Assembly: GCF_001641695.1 (NCBI RefSeq)
Contig: NZ_LSEF01000063.1
Coordinates: 1-49,812 of the forward strand
DNA from: Bradyrhizobium neotropicale
GTDB taxonomy: Bacteria; Pseudomonadota; Alphaproteobacteria; Rhizobiales; Xanthobacteraceae
DNA length: 49,812 bases
Direction of reading: 5' to 3'
Shown here in pieces: positions 1 to 8,043 of the stretch (the stretch's first letter is position 1; the number at the start of each line of letters is the position of its first letter). Under the pieces are notes generated by a model, which had not been told where the DNA came from, did no database searches, and worked only from the letters and a program-made list of their open reading frames with translations. The position numbers were made by a program, and so were the translations under genes.

Positions 1-30
1 GGGCGGATTCAACCGCTCGTCGCAACACTC
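1..30 (+). repeat. IS30 left terminal inverted repeat
   Basis: The reverse complement is found base for base at 1394-1423. Identity stops at 1423 on the right. On the left it reaches the window edge, so it could be longer. Confidence 0.93.
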
Positions 31-1376
31 CGTGTATCGCTCACTCGGAGCAATTCGTCGAGGGTTTCTGCCGGTGTTTTCCAGCCGAGGGTTTTGCGGG
101 GCCTTGTGTTGAGTGCAAGAGCCACGGCCTCCAGATCATCGGCATCGTGCATGCTGAGATCCGTCCCCTTTGGAAAGTACTGGCGCAGCAACCCATTCGT
201 GTTCTCGTTGGTGCCGCGCTGCCACGGGCTGTGAGGGTCGCAAAAGTAGACCTGCACGCCTGCATCGATCTTCAGACGCGCGTGCTGAGCCAGCTCAGCT
301 CCTTGATCCCAGGTTAGAGACCGCCGCAGTCGCTCGGGCATGGTGAAGATTGCGCGGGTGATGGCGTCTCGCACCGCCTCAGCGCCATGTCCGGCGAGTG
401 CAGGTCCATTCTTCACGCGAGCATCCTGTTCCTGACCGGTCATGCGCGGCAAATGCAGCAGAATGGTAAAACGGCTCGTGCGCTCCACCAAAGTGCCGAT
501 CGCGGAACTACCGAGGCCCATGATGAGGTCACCTTCCCAGTGACCCGGCACAGCTCGATCGGCAGCTTCCGCCGGACGTTGACTGATCATGATCTCGGAA
601 GGAATGAAGCTTCTGCCTTTGCGGGCGCGCGCCCTCGGCATCCGCAAGGCCCGCCCAGTGCGCAAGCAGGCCGTCAGTTCACGGCGCAAAGCTCCTCGAC
701 CCTGCACATAAAGGGCCTGATAAATTGCCTCGTGACTGATGCGCATCGTCTCATCCTCGGGAAAGTCGAGCCGAAGTCGCCGAGAAATCTGTTCCGGGCT
801 CCATGCCGTCGCCCAGCGTCGGTTTTGCCGATGCACCGCCCGGCGGCCCTTCCACACGACCTTCGGGCCAACGAGGAGCGCCCCGTCTGGCTTAGCGATC
901 ATACCGGCAAGCCTGTCCTGCACATAATCCCGCAGGGTCGGGTTGATTGCCAACTTCGCAAACTTGGGCCGTCGGGCGGACTGATCAGCATGCCATTGTG
1001 CCGTGGTCGCCCGGTACTCTGGAGCGCCATGGCGGCGCGCCACATTGCGACGGAGCTCACGGGAGATCGTGCATGGAGGCCGGCCGAGCTGACGAGCGAT
1101 GGCTCGCACCCCATGCCCCTGCGCGCGCAAGATGGCAATCTCCTCACGTTCGGCGAACGACAGGTAGCGCTCCGACCGAGGTTTGGACGATCGCGACAAA
1201 TGTGTTGGCGGCATACCGCCCGCCCTCCGGAACCAGCGTACTCCGACCGACGGCGACACCCCGGCCTCAACCGCAGCATCCCCGCTCGATCGCCCCAAGG
1301 CAATCGCAGTCCAGAACGGTCTATAATCTTCTCGTAGGACCTCTCGGGGACGATCTGTCCGCACACGCTTCTCCAT
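9..1376 (-). CDS. IS30-family transposase
   Basis: This 455-aa DDE transposase catalyses excision and insertion of the surrounding element. A helix-turn-helix lies at about residues 70-110 (FAEREEIAILRAQG followed by a TISRELRRN recognition helix). The catalytic acidic residues sit in the family contexts WEGDLI, LTWDQGAE and WQRGTNENTNGLLRQYFPKG. Length is somewhat above the usual 320-460 aa range midpoint but normal for alphaproteobacterial members. No frameshift is seen. The start at 1376 lies just inside the right inverted repeat, so expression probably depends on a promoter in or near that repeat. Confidence 0.95.
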   Translation of the reverse strand: MEKRVRTDRPREVLREDYRPFWTAIALGRSSGDAAVEAGVSPSVGVRWFRRAGGMPPTHLSRSSKPRSERYLSFAEREEIAILRAQGHGVRAIARQLGRPPCTISRELRRNVARRHGAPEYRATTAQWHADQSARRPKFAKLAINPTLRDYVQDRLAGMIAKPDGALLVGPKVVWKGRRAVHRQNRRWATAWSPEQISRRLRLDFPEDETMRISHEAIYQALYVQGRGALRRELTACLRTGRALRMPRARARKGRSFIPSEIMISQRPAEAADRAVPGHWEGDLIMGLGSSAIGTLVERTSRFTILLHLPRMTGQEQDARVKNGPALAGHGAEAVRDAITRAIFTMPERLRRSLTWDQGAELAQHARLKIDAGVQVYFCDPHSPWQRGTNENTNGLLRQYFPKGTDLSMHDADDLEAVALALNTRPRKTLGWKTPAETLDELLRVSDTRSVATSG

Positions 1377-1393
1377 CGCAACCTCTTTTGCTC

Positions 1394-1423
1394 GAGTGTT
1401 GCGACGAGCGGTTGAATCCGCCC
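1394..1423 (-). repeat. IS30 right terminal inverted repeat
   Basis: Perfect reverse complement of bases 1-30. It lies 17 bp upstream of the transposase start codon and defines the boxB-side end of the element. Confidence 0.93.
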
Positions 1424-1472
1424 AGTACGCCGCGGCATTTCTGCGCAGCCACGACCTCCTCTAGAATACTGG

Positions 1473-1494
1473 ATCACCCGCTTTCGCGGGTGAT
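1473..1494. terminator. Hairpin after boxB
   Basis: ATCACCCGC and GCGGGTGAT form a perfect 9-bp stem with a 4-nt TTTC loop, 38 bp beyond the boxB stop codon. No T-run follows on the minus strand, so it may act as a weak terminator or mRNA-stabilising stem. Similar hairpins are common in dispersed Bradyrhizobium repeats, so it may be simply a repeat remnant. Confidence 0.5.
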
Positions 1495-1532
1495 GACAGC
1501 TTCTGTGTTGCAAGGGCGTTAGCCCATAACCC

Positions 1533-2984
1533 TTATGACTCGATCTTCACGTACTCGAAATCGCCGGGCTTGTTGTCGATGCCGACTTTCGGCGGCGAGA
1601 TCCAGGAGGCGAACTTGCCGATCTCGGTGACGGGCTGCATCAGCGAGGTGATGAAGTCGCCGTCGCTGGTCGACGGCAGCCACTCGTCCCGGCGCTTGGC
1701 CCAGGTGGCATCATCGATGAGGATGCCGTCGGGCGTCGCATGGATGTCCTTGAACTCGCCGATATGGCGATGGAAGGCGACGTTGGGCAGCGTCAGCTTG
1801 AAGTCGTAGCCCGCGGTCGAGATCACCTTGTTCCAGCGCAGCATGCCCTTGACGCAGTCCTGGCTGTAGTCGTCGCGCAGACGCATGTTGAGCGCCGTCA
1901 GCGCCGGCTCGTCGACCAGCTTGATCTCGCCGTTGATGAACTTCAGCACCGGATAGGTCGCGTTCTTGAGCTGGTGATCGTCCTCGATCTGGGTCTCGTG
2001 GTAGCGGCCCTTGATGCCGGCGTTGAAAGCGTTCGCAGCGTTGGTCGAAACCTCCGAGCCGAACAAATCGAGCGACAGCGTGTAGTGCAGGTTCAGCTTC
2101 TTCTGGATCGTCGGCAGGTCGATCACGCCGAGCGCGCGGACTTTCGCGATGTCGGTCGGATCGGTGATGCCGGCCTCCCGCATCGCATCGCAGGTGCGCT
2201 GCACGACGCGGGTGATACCGGTCTCGCCGACAAACATGTGGTGCGCTTCTTCCGTCAGCATGAAGCGGCAGGTGCGCGACAAGGGATCGAAGCCCGACTG
2301 CGCGAGCGAGTGCAGCTGCATCTTGCCGTCGCGGTCGGTGAAGTAGGTGAACATGAAGAAGGACAGCCAGTCCGGCGTCGCCTCGTTGAAGGCGCCCAGC
2401 ATGCGCGGCGCGTCCGCATCGCCCGAGCGGCGGCGCAGCAAGTCGTCGGCTTCCTCGCGACCGTCGCGGCCGAAGTATTTCTGGAGCAGGTACACCATCG
2501 CCCAGAGGTGACGGCCCTCCTCGACATTGACCTGGAACAGGTTGCGCATGTCGTAGAGCGAGGGCGCGGTCTTGCCGAGATGCCGCTGCTGCTCGACGGA
2601 CGCGGGTTCGGTGTCACCCTGGATCACGATCAGGCGGCGCAGCATGGCGCGATGCTCGCCGGGGACTTCCTGCCATGCCGGCTCGCCATAATGCTCGCCG
2701 AACGGCACGACGCGGTTTTCTTCCTGCGGCGCAAGCAGAATGCCCCAGCGATATTCGGGCATGCGGACATAGTCGAACTTGGCCCAGCCGCGCGGATCGA
2801 CCGAATAGGCGGTGCGCAAGTAAACCAGCGACTCCTGGAAGCCCTCCGGCCCCATGTCGCTCCACCAGTCCATGTAGCCAGGATGCCAGCCTTCCAGCGC
2901 CTTCAGCACCTGGCGGTCTTCGGCGAGGTTCACGTTGTTCGGAATCTTGGTCGAGTAGTCGACGTTCATGATGTTCATGTTCAT
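1533..2984 (-). CDS. boxB: Benzoyl-CoA 2,3-epoxidase oxygenase subunit BoxB
   Basis: BoxB is the diiron oxygenase of the aerobic hybrid benzoate pathway. With the reductase BoxA it uses O2 to convert benzoyl-CoA to its 2,3-epoxide in the cytoplasm. The 483-aa protein has the full family length. The diiron helices are visible as NVEEGRH (residues 153-159) and LTEEAHH (243-249), with YFTDRDG (214-220) between. The start at 2984 has AAGGAG six bases upstream (2992-2997 on the complement). It follows boxC by 123 bp containing a palindromic repeat, so the two are probably cotranscribed. No boxA lies beside it; an IS30 element occupies the downstream flank. Confidence 0.95.
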   Translation of the reverse strand: MNMNIMNVDYSTKIPNNVNLAEDRQVLKALEGWHPGYMDWWSDMGPEGFQESLVYLRTAYSVDPRGWAKFDYVRMPEYRWGILLAPQEENRVVPFGEHYGEPAWQEVPGEHRAMLRRLIVIQGDTEPASVEQQRHLGKTAPSLYDMRNLFQVNVEEGRHLWAMVYLLQKYFGRDGREEADDLLRRRSGDADAPRMLGAFNEATPDWLSFFMFTYFTDRDGKMQLHSLAQSGFDPLSRTCRFMLTEEAHHMFVGETGITRVVQRTCDAMREAGITDPTDIAKVRALGVIDLPTIQKKLNLHYTLSLDLFGSEVSTNAANAFNAGIKGRYHETQIEDDHQLKNATYPVLKFINGEIKLVDEPALTALNMRLRDDYSQDCVKGMLRWNKVISTAGYDFKLTLPNVAFHRHIGEFKDIHATPDGILIDDATWAKRRDEWLPSTSDGDFITSLMQPVTEIGKFASWISPPKVGIDNKPGDFEYVKIES

Positions 2985-3010
2985 GGCCGTGCTCCTTGCG
3001 ATCTCTTTCC

Positions 3011-3094
3011 GTCATGCCCGGCCTTGTGCCGGGCATCCACGTTCTTGCTTCTTGAGCCAAGCACGTGGATGGCCGGGATAAGCCCGGCCATGAC
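3011..3094. repeat. Intergenic palindromic repeat between boxC and boxB
   Basis: Long imperfect inverted repeat: GTCATGCCCGGCC near the left end pairs with GGCCGGGC and GGCCATGAC near the right, with inner arms CCACGT / ACGTGG. In the boxC-boxB transcript it would fold into a long stem that could affect mRNA stability or the ratio of the two products. Confidence 0.75.
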
Positions 3095-3107
3095 ACAGTG
3101 AATGTCG

Positions 3108-4796
3108 TTACACCCGCGTCATATCGAATTTCGGCTTCTGCCCGCTGCCGTAGCGGCGCAGCGCGCCTTCCTCGCCGACGGCGTTGGGGCGCTGGAAGAT
3201 CCAGTTCTGCCACGCGGTCAGACGCGCGAAGATCTTCGACTCCATCGTCTCGGGACCTACGAAGCGCAGGCTCGCCTCCATGCCGGTGAGGCTATCGGGC
3301 GAGAAGCTCGCGCGCTCCTCCAGGAACACACGAACCTCGTCGTCCCAGTCGATGTCGTCGAGCGCGAAGGTGACGAGGCCGAGCTCCTCGGCCGCCTCGG
3401 CGTCGAGAGTCGTGCCGACGGTGGCCTCCGCGCGTTCCACATCGGACGGATCGGCCTGGAAGCGCGACTCGAGCCGGGTCAGGCCGTGGCTCATCGGATA
3501 CGGGCCAAAGTTCATGGCGGAGAGCTCGATCGACGGCGGCGGGCGGTTGTCGCCCTGGCGCGCGCCGATCAGCATGTAGGAGCGGTCGGCGGCGAAGACG
3601 AGCTCGGCGAGCGTGCCGGCAAAGCAGGAGCCGGGCTCGACCAGCGTCACCAGCGTGCGCGAGGTGACGTCGATGCGCTTCAACACGCGCTTCCAGTAAT
3701 GGCGGATCTCGTTGACCAGCCAGTGCGCCTTGTTGGCTTCGAGGAACGCGTCGCAGGCCAGCACATGGGCGCGATCGCCGTGGCTCTTGAACACCAGCAT
3801 GGCGATCTCGAGCTCGTTGATGCGCAGATGCAGGATGGCGTCGTCGAGCTCGCACGCGACCTGGAGCGGCCAGAACGAGGCGCCCTGCGCCATCATGCCG
3901 TCGATGTCGGCGGGCGGCGCGGCCTCCGGCGCCTTGATCGAGATGGTGGCGATGCGGGCGGCGCGGTCGATATCGACGCTGACGAAGCCGTAGCGGACGC
4001 TGTTCTCGTCGATCGTCCGCTTGAGCGGCGTCAGCGCAATGCCCTTGCCGCTGCCGTTGCGCTTCGAGGCGCCAGCGAATTCCTTCGCGCGCTCGGCGAT
4101 CTTGGCCTCGAGCTTGGAGTTCGGCGCGATCTCGTCGACCAGGCGCCAGGCGACGGCGCGCTTGCCCTTCACGCCTTCCTCGATGGTGCAGAAGAAGTCG
4201 GCGTGGTCGCGGCGCACCTTGCGCTTGTCGACGACGCGGGTGAGACCGCCGGTGCCCGGCAGCACCGCGAGCAGCGGCACTTCAGGCAGCGCGACAGCGG
4301 AAGAGCCGTCATCGGCGAGGATGATGTGATCGGTCGCAAGCGCGAGCTCATAGCCGCCGCCGGCGGCGGAGCCGTTCACCACGGTGATGAAGCGCTGGCC
4401 GGAATTCTCCGAGGAGTCCTCCATGCCGTTGCGGGTCTCGTTGGTGAACTTGCAGAAGTTGACCTTGTGGGCATGGGTCGAGCCGGCGAGCATGCGGATA
4501 TTGGCGCCGGCGCAGAACACCCGGTTCTTGGCCGAGCGCAACAGCACGACCTTCACCTCCGGATGCTCGAAGCGCAGCCGCTGGATCGCGTCGGCCAGCT
4601 CGATGTCGACACCGAGATCGTAGGAATTAAGCTTGAGCAGGTAGCCCTCGAACAGGCCGCCGTTCTCGTCGACATCCATGGTCAGCGTCGCGACGTCGCC
4701 CTCAATTGCGAGCTTCCAGTGCCGGTAGCGGGACGGATCGGTCTGGAAATCGATGAATGTCGCACCGCCTGCGAGGCGACGATCTTCCCCGGCCAT
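3108..4796 (-). CDS. boxC: 2,3-epoxybenzoyl-CoA dihydrolase (benzoyl-CoA-dihydrodiol lyase) BoxC
   Basis: BoxC opens the ring of 2,3-epoxybenzoyl-CoA hydrolytically, giving 3,4-dehydroadipyl-CoA semialdehyde and formate. The 562-aa length matches the family, which is about twice a normal crotonase because of an extra domain. Crotonase-type features include NRVFCAGANIRML (CoA-binding/oxyanion region, about residues 111-123) and the Gly-rich VNGSAAGGGYELALA stretch. The 122 bp between this gene and the upstream DUF309 gene hold two adjacent palindromes, so boxC probably has its own regulated promoter in addition to read-through from the ligase gene. A GGGTGG stretch precedes the ATG. Confidence 0.95.
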   Translation of the reverse strand: MAGEDRRLAGGATFIDFQTDPSRYRHWKLAIEGDVATLTMDVDENGGLFEGYLLKLNSYDLGVDIELADAIQRLRFEHPEVKVVLLRSAKNRVFCAGANIRMLAGSTHAHKVNFCKFTNETRNGMEDSSENSGQRFITVVNGSAAGGGYELALATDHIILADDGSSAVALPEVPLLAVLPGTGGLTRVVDKRKVRRDHADFFCTIEEGVKGKRAVAWRLVDEIAPNSKLEAKIAERAKEFAGASKRNGSGKGIALTPLKRTIDENSVRYGFVSVDIDRAARIATISIKAPEAAPPADIDGMMAQGASFWPLQVACELDDAILHLRINELEIAMLVFKSHGDRAHVLACDAFLEANKAHWLVNEIRHYWKRVLKRIDVTSRTLVTLVEPGSCFAGTLAELVFAADRSYMLIGARQGDNRPPPSIELSAMNFGPYPMSHGLTRLESRFQADPSDVERAEATVGTTLDAEAAEELGLVTFALDDIDWDDEVRVFLEERASFSPDSLTGMEASLRFVGPETMESKIFARLTAWQNWIFQRPNAVGEEGALRRYGSGQKPKFDMTRV

Positions 4797-4840
4797 GGGC
4801 CACCCTTGAGCTTGATTATGAGCCTCGGTCTTTAACCGTT

Positions 4841-4860
4841 AGATGCACAATAGTGCATCT
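4841..4860. promoter_or_regulatory. Candidate BoxR operator upstream of boxC
   Basis: Perfect inverted repeat AGATGCAC - AATA - GTGCATCT, centred 54 bp before the boxC start. It contains two TGCA tetramers. BzdR/BoxR-type regulators are known to recognise TGCA-containing repeats, and boxR is in the same cluster, so assignment to BoxR is inferred. A third TGCA lies at about 4893. No matching 20-bp site is seen in the boxR-ligase intergenic region. Confidence 0.65.
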
Positions 4861-4863
4861 TTT

Positions 4864-4875
4864 TAGACCCGTCTA
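4864..4875. promoter_or_regulatory. Second small palindrome at the boxC promoter
   Basis: TAGAC-CC-GTCTA is a perfect 5-bp inverted repeat three bases upstream (in the boxC sense) of the larger AGATGCAC palindrome. It could be part of the same regulatory region. It is short enough to be chance. Confidence 0.3.
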
Positions 4876-4918
4876 GCCCTTAATCGGCGCTACATGCACT
4901 TTGCTTCATAAAGATTTC

Positions 4919-5440
4919 TCAGCGCAAGATAGCGCCGAAGGAAATCCAATCGGCCTTGGAAAGCCTCTCGGCACCGAGCTTGGCCAGGAGCAACGCGACC
5001 AGTGCCGCGACCGGAAAGCGCTCGACAAAGCCGTCACCGACGGGGGCTGCCTTGCGCGAGTTCAACCCGCGCAGTTCGCCGAGCGCATCGCCGAACAGAC
5101 GCGCGGCCGAATGCAGCCGCTGCATCCGCAGCCGCAAATTGGCATTGGCGACGTGAATGCAGGCGCGCAGCAGGATGCGCTCGCGGCCGCCTTGCGGGGC
5201 CGCAGCCCACACCGCTTCCAGCACCTCCTGCGCTTCCCAGAAATAGCCGCGGTCGTTGAGCGCGAGCCCGTAGCGCAGCGCCGGATGGCGCGCCGGCACA
5301 TGGCCGCGGAAGGCCGCCGGCACGAGCGCCTTGGCCATGGCGAGCGTCTCGTAATCGGCATCGACTGCGCTGGTCTCGCCCGGCACATAGGCCCATTGCG
5401 GCCACGGCAGCGGGCCGCTCGCGGTTGGCGGCACACTCAT
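4919..5440 (-). CDS. DUF309 domain protein in the benzoate operon
   Basis: This 173-aa protein carries the DUF309 signature: a helical segment reading LNDRGYFWEAQEVLEAVW (about residues 61-78) followed by RACIHVANANLRLRM. DUF309 proteins are small, all-helical and of unknown activity; some occur beside metabolic operons. There is no signal peptide or membrane segment, so it is probably cytoplasmic. It starts 21 bp after the hydrolase stop and is presumably cotranscribed with the hydrolase and ligase genes. A role in benzoate use is suggested only by position. Confidence 0.8.
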   Translation of the reverse strand: MSVPPTASGPLPWPQWAYVPGETSAVDADYETLAMAKALVPAAFRGHVPARHPALRYGLALNDRGYFWEAQEVLEAVWAAAPQGGRERILLRACIHVANANLRLRMQRLHSAARLFGDALGELRGLNSRKAAPVGDGFVERFPVAALVALLLAKLGAERLSKADWISFGAILR

Positions 5441-5461
5441 CGAAAGTGCGCCTCCAACAGA

Positions 5462-6280
5462 TCATGCGGCGCGTCCCTGAAATCCCCAGTCGTCGCGCAG
5501 GGCCGCCGTTGCAAATTGTACAATCGCGTCAAGCGTCGCTCCCGGCGCTTCACGATGCGGGGAATGCCCCGCGCCTAAAATGACTTTCAAATCTACCGGA
5601 CAATAACACTCTTCCTGCGCAATCTCGACCTGGCGCAGTGTCCCATATTGATCATCGACACCTTGCAGGACCAGGACGGGGACCCGGATGTAGGCGAGGT
5701 ACTCGGAAATGTCCCAGTCACGGAATTCCGGATCGAGCCAGGCGCCGTTCCAGCCATAGAAGGCGTTGTCGACATCCTTGTGCCAGCGCGCGAGCTTTGT
5801 CTTCAGGTCGGTGGTCTCGTAAGCGGTCTTGATTTCGGCGATTGATTTCACCGAGATGTCCTCGACGATGAAATGCGGCGCGATCAGCACGAGGCCGCTG
5901 AGGCGGTGATCCTGATGCGCGCCGGCATAGATCGCGGCGATCGAGGCACCATCGGAATGGCCGAGCAAGAGGCCACGCATGAAGCCGATTGCCTCCAGGA
6001 TCTTCGGCAGCACATCCATCGCCTCGCGCTGCATGTAGTCGAGCGGCCGCGGCAACTTCGCCGGGCTCGACTGGCCATAGCCCGCGCGCGAATAGACGAA
6101 GATGCCGGCGCCGGTGGCCTGCTGCAGCTTCTCCGGGAAGTCGCCCCACAACCCGACCGAGCCGAGCCCTTCATGCAGCATGACGATGGTCGGCGCGTTC
6201 TGATCTTGCGGCGCGAGCCATTTGTATTCGAGGCTGGCGCCGTCGATGGTGAGGAAGCCTGTGGGGGTGAGGTTTGTCAT
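5462..6280 (-). CDS. Alpha/beta hydrolase of the box cluster
   Basis: A 272-aa alpha/beta-hydrolase. The nucleophile elbow is GHSDG with Ser109, the oxyanion-hole loop is HEGLGS (36-41), the acid is likely in VLQGVDDQYG (about 214-223) and the His in LGAGHSPH near 245. The substrate cannot be read from the sequence. Hydrolases in box clusters may act on CoA thioesters, lactones or aromatic esters that release benzoate, which is inference. AGGA lies about 8 bases before the ATG. It is 85 bp downstream of the ligase stop, a gap filled by a short C/G-rich palindromic repeat. Confidence 0.88.
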   Translation of the reverse strand: MTNLTPTGFLTIDGASLEYKWLAPQDQNAPTIVMLHEGLGSVGLWGDFPEKLQQATGAGIFVYSRAGYGQSSPAKLPRPLDYMQREAMDVLPKILEAIGFMRGLLLGHSDGASIAAIYAGAHQDHRLSGLVLIAPHFIVEDISVKSIAEIKTAYETTDLKTKLARWHKDVDNAFYGWNGAWLDPEFRDWDISEYLAYIRVPVLVLQGVDDQYGTLRQVEIAQEECYCPVDLKVILGAGHSPHREAPGATLDAIVQFATAALRDDWGFQGRAA

Positions 6281-6299
6281 GTTCTTATTCCTATTCGCT

Positions 6300-6342
6300 C
6301 CGTCCGCACCCTCCCCCTCCAGGGGAGGGTGCGCAGCGGAGC
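6300..6342. repeat. Short palindromic repeat between ligase and hydrolase genes
   Basis: CACCCTCCCC and GGGGAGGGTG form inverted arms with little loop. Similar sequence recurs at about 20920-20945, so it belongs to a dispersed repeat family. Confidence 0.6.
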
Positions 6343-6365
6343 TTGGGCGCGACTGGCCTGCACGC

Positions 6366-7907
6366 TCAGTTCGTCCCTTCCCGCAACTTGAAGCGCTGAA
6401 TCTTCCCCGTCGCCGTCTTCGGCAAGGACTCCACCACGTCGATCCAGCGCGGATATTTCCACGGGCCGATCTTCTGCTTGACGTGCTCTTTCAGCATTTC
6501 CTGCAAATCCGCCGTCTTGGCGCCGGGGCGCAGCACGACGAAGGCCTTTGGCTTCAACAGGCCTTCCGGATCGGCCTCGGGCACGACGGCGGCCTCCAGC
6601 ACGGCCGGATGCGTGATCAGCGCGCTCTCGACCTCGAACGGCGAGACCCAGATGCCGGAGACCTTGAACATGTCGTCGGCACGGCCGCAGAAGGTGTAGC
6701 GGCCATCGGCATCACGGACATATTTGTCGCCGGTGCGGGTCCACGGCCCCTCGAAGGTGCGGCGGCTCTTGTGGCGCTGATTCCAATAGCCCTCGCCGGC
6801 CGAGGGCGCATCGACCAGGAGCTCGCCGACTTCGCCGTCGGCGACGTCCTGACCCGCTTCGTTGACGAGCCGCACCGCATAGCCCGGCACCGGCTTGCCC
6901 GACGAGCCGTATTTGATGTCGCCGGGCGCGTTCGACAGGAAGATGTGCAAGAGCTCGGTCGAGCCGACGCCATCGAGAATGTCGACGCCGAAGCGTGCCT
7001 TCCAGCTATTGCCGACGGACTCAGGCAGCGCCTCGCCGGCCGAGGTGCAGATGCGTAAAGCGCTGCCGCCGCGCTCGCTCTTCATCGTCTCGTCGTTGAG
7101 CATCGCCGCGAACAGCGTCGGCACGCCGTAGAAGATCGACGGGTTGTAGCGGTTCATCAGGTCGAACATCCGCGCCGGCGTCGGCCGCTCGCTGTTCAGC
7201 ACCACGCTGGCGCCGACCGACATCGGGAAGGTCAGCGCATTGCCGAGGCCATAGGCGAAGAACAGCTTTGCCGCGGAGAGGCAGACGTCGTTCTCACGGA
7301 TGCCGAGCACCTGTTTGGCGTAGGTGTCGGCGGTTGCCTGCAGGTTCGAGTGCAGATGACGCACGCCCTTGGGCATGCCGGTCGAGCCCGACGAATAGAG
7401 CCAGAACGCCGGCTCGTCGGGATGCGTCGCGGCGGTCGTGAACTGATCGCTCTCGCCCGCGAGCTCTTCAGCGAGCTGCTTGTGGCCGTTCATCTTGGCA
7501 CCGGACACCACGACATGCTCGAGGTCCGGCATGCGGCCGACGACGTCCTTGATGACGGGATAGAGCGCCTCGGACACGAACAGCACGCGCGCGCGGCAGT
7601 CGGCGAGGATGTAGGCGTACTGATCGGCGGTCAGCAGCGTATTGAGCGGTACCGGCACGATGCCGGCGCGGATCGCACCCAGGAACACGATCGGGAAATC
7701 GACCGTGTCCAGCATGATCATCGCCACGCGCTCTTCGCGGCGGACGCCGAGACGGCGCAGCATGTTGGCGGCGCGCCGCGTTTCGCGTTGCAGCTCGCCA
7801 TAGGTGAGTCGCGAGACGGTGTCGTCGAAGACCAGCTTATTGCCGCGGCCCTGCTCGACGTTGCGATCGAGCAGCCAGGTCACCGCGTTATAGGATCCCT
7901 CGCTCAC
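6366..7907 (-). CDS. bclA: Benzoate-CoA ligase
   Basis: This ANL-superfamily enzyme activates benzoate to benzoyl-CoA with ATP and CoA, the entry step of the box pathway. The 513-aa length is typical. The nucleotide-binding A3 motif is YSSGSTGMPKG (171-181), the mid-domain ATP motif is DGVGSTELLH, and the adenylation lysine is Lys502 in LPKTATGKIQ. Family resemblance is to BclA/BadA benzoate or 4-hydroxybenzoate CoA ligases; the box genes next door favour benzoate. It is the first gene of the minus-strand set and is divergent from boxR (136-bp gap). Confidence 0.93.
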   Translation of the reverse strand: MSEGSYNAVTWLLDRNVEQGRGNKLVFDDTVSRLTYGELQRETRRAANMLRRLGVRREERVAMIMLDTVDFPIVFLGAIRAGIVPVPLNTLLTADQYAYILADCRARVLFVSEALYPVIKDVVGRMPDLEHVVVSGAKMNGHKQLAEELAGESDQFTTAATHPDEPAFWLYSSGSTGMPKGVRHLHSNLQATADTYAKQVLGIRENDVCLSAAKLFFAYGLGNALTFPMSVGASVVLNSERPTPARMFDLMNRYNPSIFYGVPTLFAAMLNDETMKSERGGSALRICTSAGEALPESVGNSWKARFGVDILDGVGSTELLHIFLSNAPGDIKYGSSGKPVPGYAVRLVNEAGQDVADGEVGELLVDAPSAGEGYWNQRHKSRRTFEGPWTRTGDKYVRDADGRYTFCGRADDMFKVSGIWVSPFEVESALITHPAVLEAAVVPEADPEGLLKPKAFVVLRPGAKTADLQEMLKEHVKQKIGPWKYPRWIDVVESLPKTATGKIQRFKLREGTN

Positions 7908-7927
7908 GGACTTCTCCCCAGAATTTA

Positions 7928-7970
7928 GAATTATAATTCATAGAAAGACACTGTGACGGCTTGCTGTCAA
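7928..7970 (-). promoter_or_regulatory. Putative bclA promoter with a 12-bp palindrome
   Basis: On the minus strand TTGACA (7970-7965) is a consensus -35 hexamer. The -10 is less clear, TTTCTA or TTCTAT at spacing 18-19. Just downstream lies the perfect palindrome GAATTATAATTC (7928-7939), and AATGC-TATCAG-GCATT (7969-7984) overlaps the -35. Either could bind BoxR or another regulator. The TGCA palindrome seen before boxC is absent here. Confidence 0.4.
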
Positions 7971-8043
7971 TGCTATCAGGCATTATGTTTCATTAAAATG
8001 CGCCGCGGGACCTCCGCTAAAGAAGGCCCATGATCTGTAGTCC

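Larger units (their letters stand above)
1..1423. mobile_element. IS30-family insertion sequence, apparently complete
   Basis: A single transposase gene is bounded by perfect 30-bp inverted repeats at 1-30 and 1394-1423, both beginning GGGCGGATTCAACCGCTCGT read inward. The transposase stop codon lies inside the left repeat. Intact gene and identical ends suggest a recent, possibly active copy. The left end coincides with the first base of the window, so the target duplication (2-3 bp in this family) cannot be checked. The element lies 109 bp beyond the 3' end of boxB. Confidence 0.93.

Noticed and set aside
387..1337. 316-codon plus-strand frame inside the IS30 element
   Set aside because: Antisense to the transposase and without similarity to any known passenger or accessory gene.
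1424..1532. Possible remnant of boxA between IS30 and boxB
   Set aside because: No flavin, ferredoxin or NAD-binding motif can be read in any frame of this short stretch; it holds only a hairpin repeat.
1740..4835. Long plus-strand open frames (453 and 577 codons) opposite boxB and boxC
   Set aside because: They lie antisense to well-recognised enzymes, have Arg/Ala/Asp-rich composition typical of reversed GC-rich codons and show no domain.
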